Shown piece after piece: positions 50,675 through 59,740 of a stretch of DNA of 64,000 nucleotides. The stretch's first letter is position 1; every line of letters begins with the position of its first letter. Under the pieces are notes generated by a model. That model was not told the DNA's origin. It did no database searches and was given only the letters and a program-made list of their open reading frames with translations. The position numbers and the translations under genes are program-made. The stretch comes from JAIYCX01 sp964353175. GTDB taxonomy: Bacteria; Bdellovibrionota_C; UBA2361; SZUA-149; DAOLCO01. The stretch spans positions 186,001 through 250,000 of the forward strand of contig CAYGUX010000002.1 in the NCBI GenBank assembly GCA_964353175.1. The letters run 5' to 3'.

Positions 50675-53536
50675 GTGCGTTCACAGATTCGATTATCATT
50701 TAACAGTCAAGAGGATGGAGCTAATCTTAGCTTTCCTATTCCTGATGGTAGTCGTCAGTTCAATTGCGAAGAGCTAAAGGCTACATTAAGTAAAAGTGGA
50801 TCGGAGATAATCCTTTCTGGTAACATCGACGGTAGGGTCAAGTATGAAGGGGTGATCCAAGCAAACTCTATTAGCAAACTAAATGTACTCCGTTACTTAT
50901 CGAGTACATTAGCTAAAAAAAATCATCAAGGTCCCACTAGAGAATTCTCCCAGATGATGGAGTTTATTACTAATGAAATTTCTGTAATCGTTTTAAATAA
51001 CGAAAAGTCTGGTATCGATATTGTTGAAACTTCCGAAATTTATGCTCCGGACTTAAGTTGGAAAAGAATTAGAAAATCATCTAAGAGGAATTTGCTTAAA
51101 AAGCGTAGTAGTGAGAATCAAAAAATGGTTCTATTCTCCTCTCTTACCAAGCAAGAGTTAGGGAAGTTGCCTTACGGTGCGTTGTCAGGTTTTATTAATC
51201 TTGAAATAAATTCCGAGGAAGAGCCTTACGATAAGGGTTTATGGGAGAGGGAGGGGATTGAATTTCACGATTTACAGATTAATCCTGAGCGTGGGGTTTT
51301 AGCTAGAGTCGAAGTTAGATTAAGCGTTTCACTTATGCCCGAGAGCATGTTCTTCTTTCATGTTATGAATTCAGAGACTTCTGAGTGGTTCGACGTGGAA
51401 GGGCAGATCGTGAGTTCGTTAAAAGAATCTGACATAGTCACTATAGATTTACCTCTGTCTAAGGAATTTAATCCTGGGAAATTACAATTTACTTTTTTCG
51501 TGCAGGGGCGCTACGAGTCTCGAAAAATATGGATGTCGCAACCTGGAGAGTCATATAGTGCTAACGTTAGCTATTTATCCTCAAGAGTTAAAACTAAAGA
51601 TAGAAAAGAAGTCTCACATGATTTTCAATCTTTACATTCTTTTGATTCAATCTCAAGGTGGTGTAAGAAGCTTCTGAGTAAAGGACCACTTGATAGCTCA
51701 GATGTTTTTAGTGATAAGGAGTTTAGCGATAGATTTATGTTGGCCTATCAGGAGGCTTTACGGAAACTAGGTAATAGGCCATCTAAAATTGCAAGCAATG
51801 TAATTAAGGCTGTTAGGACTTTAGGCATCAATCATTTGTATATGGTTAGTCCTGAAGGGCCGAATGCTATGGCAGGAGGTTTGGCTCAGGTTGTAAAAGG
51901 CTTGTCGATGAGGTTTAGCTCAGAGGGTGTTCCTGTTACTGTCATTTCTCCACTTTATGAGAAGGGAGTTGGGGCGAGTAATCAAGGTGCAGAAGAGGTG
52001 GTAGCAAATGGATTTAGTTATTTAGGGCAGAACTTAAGTTTGAAAAATGTTGGCGATGTTTTGATACCTTATGGTGAGTTAAGTGGTGAAGAGCTACGTG
52101 ACAAAGAGCTTAGTGGCAGTGAATCTAGTGGCAGTGAACCTAGAAGGTTTTATCGGGCCAAGATATATACAGCATCTAGTGGAAAGACGAATTTCGTATT
52201 CTTAAGACATAAAAAATTTACAGATCGTTTGTACGGCGGAATTTCTGGTCGAGATTTAATAGAGCGAGGGATCTTTTTAAGTAAGGGAGCCTTAGAAACT
52301 ATTAAAGCATCTTCGACTTTAACCAAAAAGGGAATTTTGCTGTCGAATGATTGGTTAAGTGCTTTACTCTCACCATTCCTTGAATATGATTCTAAATATG
52401 AGGATTTAGCCGATATTAGGGTAATGCATGTATTGCACAATGCTGGTCGAGGTTATCAATCTCGAATTACTAGGCATGAAGATGGAAATGATTTAGTCCA
52501 ATTACTTGATCTTCCTGGGGAGAGTGTTGCAAAGGTTTTGGAAGATGGTAACGAGGGCATTATCAATCTAACTCAAGCTTGTTTAAGGGCTTCTAAATAT
52601 GGAACTCTCACTGTCAGCAAGCCTTATGCAGAACAACTTCTAACCGAAGAACATGGCGAAGGTTTAAATAAGATCCTCTCTAATAAAGAGGTATATGGCA
52701 TTAGTAATGGTATCTCCGAGGCATTAGTGCGGGAGAGTGCATTTGGCGATTCTGTTGGTTCGGAGTCTAATCTTACTATGAGTGATGTCTCTGACTTAAA
52801 GCAGAGTTTACTTTTAGAGGCTCAAGAGTCTTTAGGTTTGAATCGCAATGCAGATGCAATTCTAGCGGTAATGATAGGACGTTTGACAGAGCAAAAAGGA
52901 ATAGGAATTATTAGTCCTTTGAACTCAGAGAGTAGTGTTTTTGAAGCTATCTTAAAACGTTATCCTAAAGTTCAAATTGCAGTCGTAGGGCCTGGTTCTG
53001 AAAAAGAAGAAGAGTTTATAAAGTTTAGAGATCATTTAGCCGTATTAAAGGATCGCTTCCCTGGTCGGGTGGCTTGTAAGTTTGAGTTTGTAGATCCAAG
53101 TCAAGCTATTAGATATACTGCGGGGGCAAGTATTTTTCTAATGCCATCTAGGTATGAGCCAGGTGGTTTAACGCAGCTAGAAGCTTTATGTGTTGGAACC
53201 AGTGTGGTGGCGCATAGAGTTGGTGGTTTGTCAGCAACTCTTAGTCAGTTTTCCGAATTTTCAGGAAGTAGTTTCTTATTTGAAGATTTTTCAAGGAAAG
53301 CTTTTCTTAGAGCATTTAATGAAGCAGTTAGATGTTTTATGGATAAGGAGACGCGAGAGTTGATTGTGGATAGAGCTTTAAGGTCTAGAAATGATTGGGC
53401 TCATCGGATTCCTTACTATCTAACCTTGTTCCAAGAGGTACTTGGAGTCTTTCAAAGCATTCCTGAGCTTGAAGATACGGAATTCTATAAGAATAGAAAG
53501 CTGTTGATAAAGCGAATAACTGCCTGTAAATACTAG
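50675..53536 (+). CDS. GT5 glycogen/starch-synthase-like protein with large N-terminal extension
   Basis: The 953-residue protein has its glycosyltransferase family 5 part at about 385-945: an N-terminal Rossmann loop NAMAGGLAQVVKGL (about 394-407), HVLHNAGRGYQ, IGRLTEQKGIGII, and PSRYEPGGLTQLEAL with the conserved Glu near 828. The ADP-glucose-binding Lys of the usual KTGGL is replaced (MAGGL). The first 380 residues are beta-rich and could be a carbohydrate-binding or autoinhibitory part. GTG start at 50675. No glgC or glgB lies nearby. The fold is firm; activity as a true glycogen synthase is uncertain. Confidence 0.75.
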   Translation: MRSQIRLSFNSQEDGANLSFPIPDGSRQFNCEELKATLSKSGSEIILSGNIDGRVKYEGVIQANSISKLNVLRYLSSTLAKKNHQGPTREFSQMMEFITNEISVIVLNNEKSGIDIVETSEIYAPDLSWKRIRKSSKRNLLKKRSSENQKMVLFSSLTKQELGKLPYGALSGFINLEINSEEEPYDKGLWEREGIEFHDLQINPERGVLARVEVRLSVSLMPESMFFFHVMNSETSEWFDVEGQIVSSLKESDIVTIDLPLSKEFNPGKLQFTFFVQGRYESRKIWMSQPGESYSANVSYLSSRVKTKDRKEVSHDFQSLHSFDSISRWCKKLLSKGPLDSSDVFSDKEFSDRFMLAYQEALRKLGNRPSKIASNVIKAVRTLGINHLYMVSPEGPNAMAGGLAQVVKGLSMRFSSEGVPVTVISPLYEKGVGASNQGAEEVVANGFSYLGQNLSLKNVGDVLIPYGELSGEELRDKELSGSESSGSEPRRFYRAKIYTASSGKTNFVFLRHKKFTDRLYGGISGRDLIERGIFLSKGALETIKASSTLTKKGILLSNDWLSALLSPFLEYDSKYEDLADIRVMHVLHNAGRGYQSRITRHEDGNDLVQLLDLPGESVAKVLEDGNEGIINLTQACLRASKYGTLTVSKPYAEQLLTEEHGEGLNKILSNKEVYGISNGISEALVRESAFGDSVGSESNLTMSDVSDLKQSLLLEAQESLGLNRNADAILAVMIGRLTEQKGIGIISPLNSESSVFEAILKRYPKVQIAVVGPGSEKEEEFIKFRDHLAVLKDRFPGRVACKFEFVDPSQAIRYTAGASIFLMPSRYEPGGLTQLEALCVGTSVVAHRVGGLSATLSQFSEFSGSSFLFEDFSRKAFLRAFNEAVRCFMDKETRELIVDRALRSRNDWAHRIPYYLTLFQEVLGVFQSIPELEDTEFYKNRKLLIKRITACKY

Positions 53537-53624
53537 GTTGCGCTTGCTCTAAGAAATATTCCTAATATTTTAATTCAAGAATGCCGTTTCTAGTGTGAGT
53601 AATGTAAGACTTTAGGACGGTTAG

Positions 53625-54416
53625 ATGTATTTTGCATCAAATATAAGCCCAGAGATAGAGCAAAAATTAGAGACTTTAAAGTCTCTTTCTATAGCTTTAC
53701 GCTCAGTGGTGGAACCAACCAGTCCAAATGAAGTTGTCGTATCAACTCAAAGTTCTTTATATAAAAAAGTAAGAAGAGTTCCATCTACCTACTACATGCT
53801 AAAGGAAGGTTCTCTAAAGTGCATTAGGGAAGGTAAGTTACTTTATTTTGTAGAGGAAGGGGACATCATTGGTTTTGAAGGTTCTCAGTGTGATATTTTT
53901 ACAGACTTCGTAGCAGAGTTCGCAGTCGCTTTATGCGAGGTGAATTTAAGTGCGATACTTTCAGTTTCTGATAATCTTGTTCTTTGGGGTGAGTACCAAG
54001 CAAATTTTTCAAGTATGTTTACTATCCAACATGCAGAAGGTGGAAAGACGGAAGCTGTATTTTCTCCTGAGGTAAGAAGTTTTATGCCAGGAGATTATAT
54101 TTTGGAGCAGGGTTCAGAGGGTGATGAAGTCTTCTCATTGATTGATGGAATGGCAGAGACAATTATTAGTGGTGAAGTTGTGGGGACAGTTGGTCAAGAT
54201 CAAATGTTCGGTGCTGTTTCAGTGCTGACCAATACGGAGAGACGAGCATCTGTTAGGGCTACTACTGAGTGTTTAGCGGTGGTGTTTTCTAAAGAGCAGT
54301 TTTTGCTTTTAGCTAATACCAAACCAGATACACTGATAAAACTTGCACAGGATTTATCAAGAGCTATAATTAGTTTAAATGACCAAGTCATTGGATCGCT
54401 TAGGATTCCTGGCTAA
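53625..54416 (+). CDS. cyclic-nucleotide-binding-domain protein
   Basis: The 263-residue protein ends in a cNMP/CAP_ED domain (about residues 145-250): FMPGDYILEQGSEGDEVFSLI, FGAVSVLTNTERRASVRATTE, and a final helix LIKLAQDLSRAI. The first half could be a second, diverged beta barrel (TYYMLKEGSLKCIREGKLLYF, EEGDIIGFEG). No HTH is present, so it is not a CRP-type regulator and may regulate another protein. It follows the GT5 gene by 90 bases. Confidence 0.75.
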   Translation: MYFASNISPEIEQKLETLKSLSIALRSVVEPTSPNEVVVSTQSSLYKKVRRVPSTYYMLKEGSLKCIREGKLLYFVEEGDIIGFEGSQCDIFTDFVAEFAVALCEVNLSAILSVSDNLVLWGEYQANFSSMFTIQHAEGGKTEAVFSPEVRSFMPGDYILEQGSEGDEVFSLIDGMAETIISGEVVGTVGQDQMFGAVSVLTNTERRASVRATTECLAVVFSKEQFLLLANTKPDTLIKLAQDLSRAIISLNDQVIGSLRIPG

Positions 54417-54532
54417 CTTTTGATTTCTTTCTCTTTAAAATTCCAATTATTGTTCTAATATTGACGAGGGTTTCTAATCCCGATAGAGAAGTCTTATAGT
54501 TATAAGTTAATAAGACCTAATCCTATTAGAAA

Positions 54533-55339
54533 ATGAAGCAATACCTTGATCTAGTTCGCGATGTTTTAGAAAATGGCCAAACTGAAGATGGTAATCCTCG
54601 ACCAGATCGAACTGGTGTAGGGACATTGTCTGTATTTGGTCGTCAGATGAGATTTAATCTTGAGGAAGGGTTTCCTCTTCTTACTACTAAAAAGTTACAT
54701 CTAAGATCAATTATACATGAATTGCTTTGGTTCTTAAAAGGAGAGACTTCTACGGAATATCTTCATGAGCATAAGGTTACTATTTGGGATGAGTGGGCGG
54801 ATAGTTCTGGAGAGCTTGGGCCGATTTACGGTAAGCAGTGGAGAAACTGGGAAGGTCCAGATGGAAAGGTCGATCAAATCAGCCGGATGGTAGAGATTTT
54901 AAGAAAGGACCCGCATAGTCGTAGGAACTTGGTAGTTGCATTTAATCCAGCAAACCTTCCTAAGGTCGCTCCACCTGCATGTCACACTTTGTTTCAGCTT
55001 TATGTAAAAGGGGATAAGTTAAGTCTTCAACTTTATCAAAGGTCAGCTGACTTGATGTTGGGAGTGCCTTTTAACATCGCAAGTTATTCATTGTTGTTGA
55101 TGATGTTAGCGCAGGTGACAGGCTTGAAGCCTTATGAATTTATTCATACCTTTGGAGATTTGCATATTTATTCGAATCATATAGAAGGTGCCAAAGAACA
55201 GCTGACTAGGGAACCAAGAGGCTTGCCTACAATGAACATAAATTCAGAGAGGAAGGAAATATTCGATTTTGTATTTGAAGATTTTTCTTTAACTGGATAC
55301 GATCCTTGTGCTCATATCAAGTTTGCAATCGCTGTTTAA
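54533..55339 (+). CDS. thyA: thymidylate synthase
   Basis: The 268-residue protein has all ThyA signatures: DRTGVGTLSVFG, the active-site loop VAPPACHTLFQLYV with Cys150, SADLMLGVPFNIASY, and the end DPCAHIKFAIAV typical of ThyA. It makes dTMP from dUMP using methylene-tetrahydrofolate. The folA gene follows after five bases, the usual pairing that recycles the dihydrofolate made. No clear Shine-Dalgarno is seen before the ATG. Confidence 0.96.
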   Translation: MKQYLDLVRDVLENGQTEDGNPRPDRTGVGTLSVFGRQMRFNLEEGFPLLTTKKLHLRSIIHELLWFLKGETSTEYLHEHKVTIWDEWADSSGELGPIYGKQWRNWEGPDGKVDQISRMVEILRKDPHSRRNLVVAFNPANLPKVAPPACHTLFQLYVKGDKLSLQLYQRSADLMLGVPFNIASYSLLLMMLAQVTGLKPYEFIHTFGDLHIYSNHIEGAKEQLTREPRGLPTMNINSERKEIFDFVFEDFSLTGYDPCAHIKFAIAV

Positions 55340-55344
55340 TTTAG

Positions 55345-55839
55345 ATGGGCTTAATTTATAAAGCAATAGTAGCTATGACCGATGATAGAGTCATAGGTCA
55401 TGATGGTACTTTACCGTGGCATTTACCAGAGGATCTTAAGAGGTTTTCTAACTTAACTAAAGGCCATGCCGTGTTGATGGGAAGAAAGACCTACGATTCA
55501 ATTCCCGACAAGTTCAGACCGCTTCCAGGTAGAAAGAATATTGTGATTTCCAGAAGTAAAAGAGATTATCCAGAGGGCGTTTTATGTATGAACTTAGACG
55601 ACATATTTGGTGGCGCATTAGATAGGATGGAATCTGAGTTTACTTCTAATATAGTCTGGATAATCGGTGGAGCGGAGATCTATAGAGAAACCCTAGCAAT
55701 GGTATCTGAGATTGAGTTGACCAGAGTTATTGGGGATTTTACTGGGGATACTCATTTTCCCAAGTTCGAGGGTGATTTTAAACTTTTAAGGCAGGAGCCT
55801 AGCACCGAATGTGTTTACGAGACTTATGTTAGAAAATAG
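55345..55839 (+). CDS. folA: dihydrofolate reductase
   Basis: The 164-residue protein reads as DHFR: AIVAMTDDRVIGHDGTLPWH (Trp and substrate loop), EDLKRFSNLTKGHAVLMGRKTYDS, the NADPH loop IVISRSK, and WIIGGAEIYRET. It reduces dihydrofolate to tetrahydrofolate. It is paired with thyA. Confidence 0.94.
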   Translation: MGLIYKAIVAMTDDRVIGHDGTLPWHLPEDLKRFSNLTKGHAVLMGRKTYDSIPDKFRPLPGRKNIVISRSKRDYPEGVLCMNLDDIFGGALDRMESEFTSNIVWIIGGAEIYRETLAMVSEIELTRVIGDFTGDTHFPKFEGDFKLLRQEPSTECVYETYVRK

Positions 55840-55986
55840 GGTTTTATTCTTTGATTTCAGGTTGTTATAGTAGTAGCTAGGCTACTATTTTAGGGCTTGT
55901 GGGAATCTTTGGTTTTGGGGATTTCGACAAATCTAAAAAAATTCGTTATACCCTAGGGTTAGTGAAGAATAATTTTTAAGATTCCT

Positions 55987-57000
55987 TTGGAAAATACACA
56001 GCAATATACTGAAGATGAGCCTCTTAATGATTTAGCCTCTTTGAAGGTAGAATCTGGGCCCCTTATTCTTGATGAACCTTTCTCGATACATTTATCCTTT
56101 TTTTCAGGACCAATGGATCTTCTTTTGCACCTAGTTAGTCAGAAAGAAGTTCCTGTACAAGAGGTTAGCATGAGCGAGGTCTTGGATCAGTACTTGGAGA
56201 TTGTCACAATTCAAGCAAACGATTTAGATCTTGAAAAAGCCTCTGAGTATTTAGTGGTGGTGGCTACTTTAATGTTGTTAAAGAGCAAGTCTCTACTTCG
56301 TGAAGAAAGTGCGGGAACTGATTTAGAATCTGTTGATGATGAATACAGCCGATTCTTTGAAGATCTAAGAGCACGGTTGATTGCTTTTGAAACTACCAAG
56401 CTAAGAGCACAGGCCTTGATTGCACATCCACAACTAGATGTTGATACTTTTGTGAGAAGAGATAAGGATGCAGTAAGGCCTGACCCCGAAGAGATGGGGA
56501 TAGGGGAGACAACAACTCGCCTAGGCGGTCTATTTTTATCTTTGGTTAAAAGGGTCGGTGGTTTAGGAAAACGAATTGTGATTACTATCGAATCCGTATC
56601 GATTGTAACTTATATGGTCTCAATGGTGGACTTTTTTAAGAATGCTAAAGAAAAAGGCGCACAGTCTTTTTTAACGTTAGTCAGTCATAGTCAAAATGAA
56701 GATTCCCTTAGGAATTCAGTACTTGGTTCTTTCGTTGCTATTCTTGAATTGGCGAAGAGAGGTGTTATAAAGGTTACTCAGCCAACTGATGGCGACCAGC
56801 ATAATTTTTTAGTTGATTATGTCTTAACTGACGTGAATGCTTCAGAAGAACTTCATTCTGAGTTTGATGAGATCGAAGAAAGCAAAGAAGCAGATAAGGT
56901 GATTTCTTTGGAAGAAAGAAAGAAATTGAATCAAGATACAAAGGCGGATGATTCCGTTAATATAGAATCAGATATAAAGGAAGCAGCTTCAAATGGATAG
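55987..57000 (+). CDS. scpA: segregation and condensation protein A
   Basis: The 337-residue protein has the ScpA core: FFSGPMDLLLHLVSQKEV, EVLDQYLEIV, and DLEKASEYLVVVATLMLLKSKSLL, followed by a C-terminal winged-helix-like part. A TTG start at 55987 is used because no ATG precedes the conserved core; no Shine-Dalgarno is seen. ScpA is the kleisin of the SMC-ScpAB condensin. It overlaps scpB by eight bases. The acidic tail after residue 280 is longer than usual. Confidence 0.92.
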   Translation: MENTQQYTEDEPLNDLASLKVESGPLILDEPFSIHLSFFSGPMDLLLHLVSQKEVPVQEVSMSEVLDQYLEIVTIQANDLDLEKASEYLVVVATLMLLKSKSLLREESAGTDLESVDDEYSRFFEDLRARLIAFETTKLRAQALIAHPQLDVDTFVRRDKDAVRPDPEEMGIGETTTRLGGLFLSLVKRVGGLGKRIVITIESVSIVTYMVSMVDFFKNAKEKGAQSFLTLVSHSQNEDSLRNSVLGSFVAILELAKRGVIKVTQPTDGDQHNFLVDYVLTDVNASEELHSEFDEIEESKEADKVISLEERKKLNQDTKADDSVNIESDIKEAASNG

Positions 57001-57655
57001 CGAAATACAGGTTGAGGACAGTTTGGAGAATATGGCGGAGAATATTGAGATTAGTCTCCTCACTAGGCTTTCAGGGATTTTATTTGTGACAACTAAACCA
57101 CTAAATGTGGAGAAGTTATCTTCTTACTTAAAGGATTCTGAAGAGGATATTCTTGAGGCTTTAGAAGAGTTAAAGGCTAATTTAGTTACTGCTAATGTTG
57201 GGTTTGAATTAATAAATGTTGGTGGGGCTTATCAGTATCGTTCATTGCCTTCCTTGAAATCGACGATTCAAACTATGATTACTCCTAAAATGAAACGCCT
57301 TAGTAAGGCTGCTGCGGAGACACTTGCTGTTGTTGCATATAAGCAACCAGTTACTAGAGCAGAAATTGAAGCAATCCGAGGAGTAGATGCGCTTCCAACT
57401 CTTAGAACTTTAATAGATGGGACTTTAATTCGGATTATCGGAAGAGAAGATACTCCAGGTTCTCCAGCCCTATATGGTACGACTGATAGGTTCTTAGAGC
57501 GGTTCGGCTTATCTAATCTTAGTGAATTGCCAACCATTCGAGAAGTGACAGAGTTAATGGAGGAAGCTGGAGAGGGTAGCGAAGAAGAAAATTTAGAGGA
57601 AGAGATTGAAGATACAGAAGAAACATTCAACGAAGAAGATCATGCCAGCAACTGA
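56993..57655 (+). CDS. scpB: segregation and condensation protein B
   Basis: The 220-residue protein matches ScpB: GILFVTTKPLNVEKLSSYL, AAETLAVVAYKQPVTRAEIE and EDTPGSPALYGTTDRFLERFG. These are the two winged helices that dimerise and bind ScpA. The tail is highly acidic. It overlaps scpA (8 bases) and rluB (14 bases). Confidence 0.95.
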   Translation: MDSEIQVEDSLENMAENIEISLLTRLSGILFVTTKPLNVEKLSSYLKDSEEDILEALEELKANLVTANVGFELINVGGAYQYRSLPSLKSTIQTMITPKMKRLSKAAAETLAVVAYKQPVTRAEIEAIRGVDALPTLRTLIDGTLIRIIGREDTPGSPALYGTTDRFLERFGLSNLSELPTIREVTELMEEAGEGSEEENLEEEIEDTEETFNEEDHASN

Positions 57656-58412
57656 GAAATTAGCGGATGATAATACTCCAATTCGCCTTCAGAAGTTATT
57701 AGCTGAGGCTGGTGTTGCGTCACGTAGGGCTTGTGAGGCGCTAATTCAAGGTGGTCGCGTTGAAGTAAATGGTTCTATCGTTACTAAGCTTGGAACTCAT
57801 GCTACTCCTTTTGTAGATAAAGTGCGCGTTGATGGCGTAAATATCTTTATTCAAGAAAAAGTTGTTTATCTTTTTAATAAACCTAAACTTGTTATCAGCT
57901 CCATGAAAGATCCTGAGGGCAGACCTTGTGTAGGTGATTATGTCTCAGATTTTAAGGTTCGTGTCTTTCCTGTTGGTCGTCTTGATTATGATGTGTCTGG
58001 TTTAATCGTTCTTACTAATGATGGTTCACTTTCCCAATCATTACTTCATCCTAAGTATGAGGTTAAGAGAAAATATGTAGCCCGTTTAAGGGGACAGCTT
58101 ACGGAGAAGAAGATTGAACTGCTTCTTAGAGGGATTAGCTTGCCTGATGGATTAGCAAGGGCATCTTCAATAAAGATCCTTGATAGCAAAGATAAGCGTT
58201 ATATAAAGCATGTGGGGCAGTTGAAGGAAGGGGAGACTTTGGTCTCTTTGGAAGTGAAAGAGGGTCGAAACCACTTTGTTAAAAGAATTTTTGAGGCTGT
58301 AGGCGCTCCAGTTAAAGGCTTAATGAGAGAGGAATTCGGTCCATACGCTTTGGGTAGTATTAAGCCTGGAGAGATAAGACGAGTCGGCTTTTCTGGTGGA
58401 TTGTTAGGATAA
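57642..58412 (+). CDS. rluB: 23S rRNA pseudouridine synthase, RluB/RsuA family
   Basis: The ATG at 57642 gives a 256-residue protein with an S4 RNA-binding domain (IRLQKLLAEAGVASRRACEAL) and the synthase domain with PVGRLDYDVSGLIVLTNDG, where the Asp is catalytic. VKEGRNHFVKRIFEAVG is the C-terminal family block. It is most like RluB (pseudouridine in 23S rRNA). The scpA-scpB-rluB order is widespread in bacteria. A longer upstream start (57606) lies inside scpB and is less likely. Confidence 0.9.
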   Translation: MPATEKLADDNTPIRLQKLLAEAGVASRRACEALIQGGRVEVNGSIVTKLGTHATPFVDKVRVDGVNIFIQEKVVYLFNKPKLVISSMKDPEGRPCVGDYVSDFKVRVFPVGRLDYDVSGLIVLTNDGSLSQSLLHPKYEVKRKYVARLRGQLTEKKIELLLRGISLPDGLARASSIKILDSKDKRYIKHVGQLKEGETLVSLEVKEGRNHFVKRIFEAVGAPVKGLMREEFGPYALGSIKPGEIRRVGFSGGLLG

Positions 58413-58486
58413 CTTGTTTTATAGGCTCTTTCGAGGTCATAAATCCATTATATTAATATAAATACTGGTTTTTTTAGTTAAGGCCA

Positions 58487-58516
58487 TTGACAAGACCCCC
58501 TAATCTTTGACATAAG
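58487..58516 (+). promoter_or_regulatory. promoter of the initiator tRNA gene
   Basis: A perfect TTGACA (58487-58492) is followed after 18 bases by CATAAG (58511-58516), a four-of-six match to the -10 box, six bases before the tRNA. Confidence 0.5.
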
Positions 58517-58521
58517 GTGCG

Positions 58522-58598
<77 letters not shown>

Positions 58599-58679
58599 AA
58601 CCACTTTTTCAATTAAAATATTTTTTAGCACTTCGATGCTTAGTAATCACTTTTAGTACTTAGTGAGTTTTGGTCTGTA

Positions 58680-59513
58680 CTATGGGTTATAGTCGTTTGT
58701 TTTTGCCCATTTTTGAATATCTTTAGTGAGGCTTAGTAGGAATTGTTCTTGGGATTGATTGAAGGCTATTCTAAATGCTTCTTTCTCACTCTTCCCATCT
58801 TTTAATTCTTTTATAAATTCTGTAATTCCTTCATAGCCATTTCGCCCTAATAGTTTTTTAGTCGCGACAAGTGATTCCGCGTAGGCTGCTGGTACGATAG
58901 ACTCATGAAGTAAAGTAAATCCCTGTCCAAGCCAATCAAGCGGCATCGCATCGTTTGAAGCAATCCATTTTCTTAAGGCAGGCCCTAGAAGGGGATTGAT
59001 TTTTCCTTCAAACATCTGTGCTAATCCTTCATCTAACCATGCGGGGCAAGTTCCATTAGAGAGTTCGTGTAGAACTGCATGTGCATATTCATGAGTAATT
59101 GCTCTATCCAGGTCACTTAAATTGACTCCCTTTTTGGCATTGAAGGGAATAGTGATCTCATCGTTAAAATACATCGCGCTTGTCCATTCCGGGGCGCCTG
59201 TGTATCTTTTAAATTCACTTGGGGAGAGAAATTTAATTGTAATCTTTTTTTGAGGAGCAAAGTTAAATACCTTAGAGTACCTTTCGTACGCTTTTTCTAA
59301 AACGGTAAAAGCGAATCCAGCTACTTTCTCGCGTGAGAGTATTTTTGAATTTACATCTGTAGTTTTCTCTCCAAAGTAGAGAATAAACCGAGGGGTTTGA
59401 TATGTTCTGATTTGTTCGGCTTCTGATGCCTTTGATTCATTCTGAGATAGTCCCAAAAATGTCATTAACATTAGAATGACGATAGGAAATGTTACTGCTT
59501 TACTGCTTTTCAT
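58680..59513 (-). CDS. secreted gluzincin metallopeptidase (peptidase MA-like)
   Basis: The 277-residue protein has a signal peptide (about residues 1-29). The zinc site is HEYAHAVLHE (His141, His145) with WLDEGLAQMFEG downstream (Glu162), the gluzincin layout of the peptidase-MA family. It is a periplasmic or exported metallopeptidase. The C-terminal part (FIKELKDGKSEKEAFRIAF) is typical of the family. It converges with the tRNA gene and diverges from fbaA. The target is unknown. Confidence 0.8.
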   Translation of the reverse strand: MKSSKAVTFPIVILMLMTFLGLSQNESKASEAEQIRTYQTPRFILYFGEKTTDVNSKILSREKVAGFAFTVLEKAYERYSKVFNFAPQKKITIKFLSPSEFKRYTGAPEWTSAMYFNDEITIPFNAKKGVNLSDLDRAITHEYAHAVLHELSNGTCPAWLDEGLAQMFEGKINPLLGPALRKWIASNDAMPLDWLGQGFTLLHESIVPAAYAESLVATKKLLGRNGYEGITEFIKELKDGKSEKEAFRIAFNQSQEQFLLSLTKDIQKWAKTNDYNP

Positions 59514-59665
59514 GGGTACTACTACTACTAAAATTATCCCATTAACCTCTACAATGAGAGATCTATTAGATTTAATATCGGTTGATTCTCAAAAACTTTT
59601 GAGTTAAAAATGAGTGAATTGATGTTTGGGCGATAAGTATTGTAATTCCTTAGGGAAATTCACAG

Positions 59666-59693
59666 TTGACTGGATTAACTTGTTTAATATGCT
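59666..59693 (+). promoter_or_regulatory. promoter of fbaA
   Basis: TTGACT (59666-59671) and TATGCT (59688-59693) are 16 bases apart, about 48 bases before the fbaA ATG. Good match to a housekeeping sigma70 promoter. Confidence 0.6.
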
Positions 59694-59740
59694 ACTCTCC
59701 TGAGATCAATTATTAATCTAAAAATCTTGGTGTTTTAACT

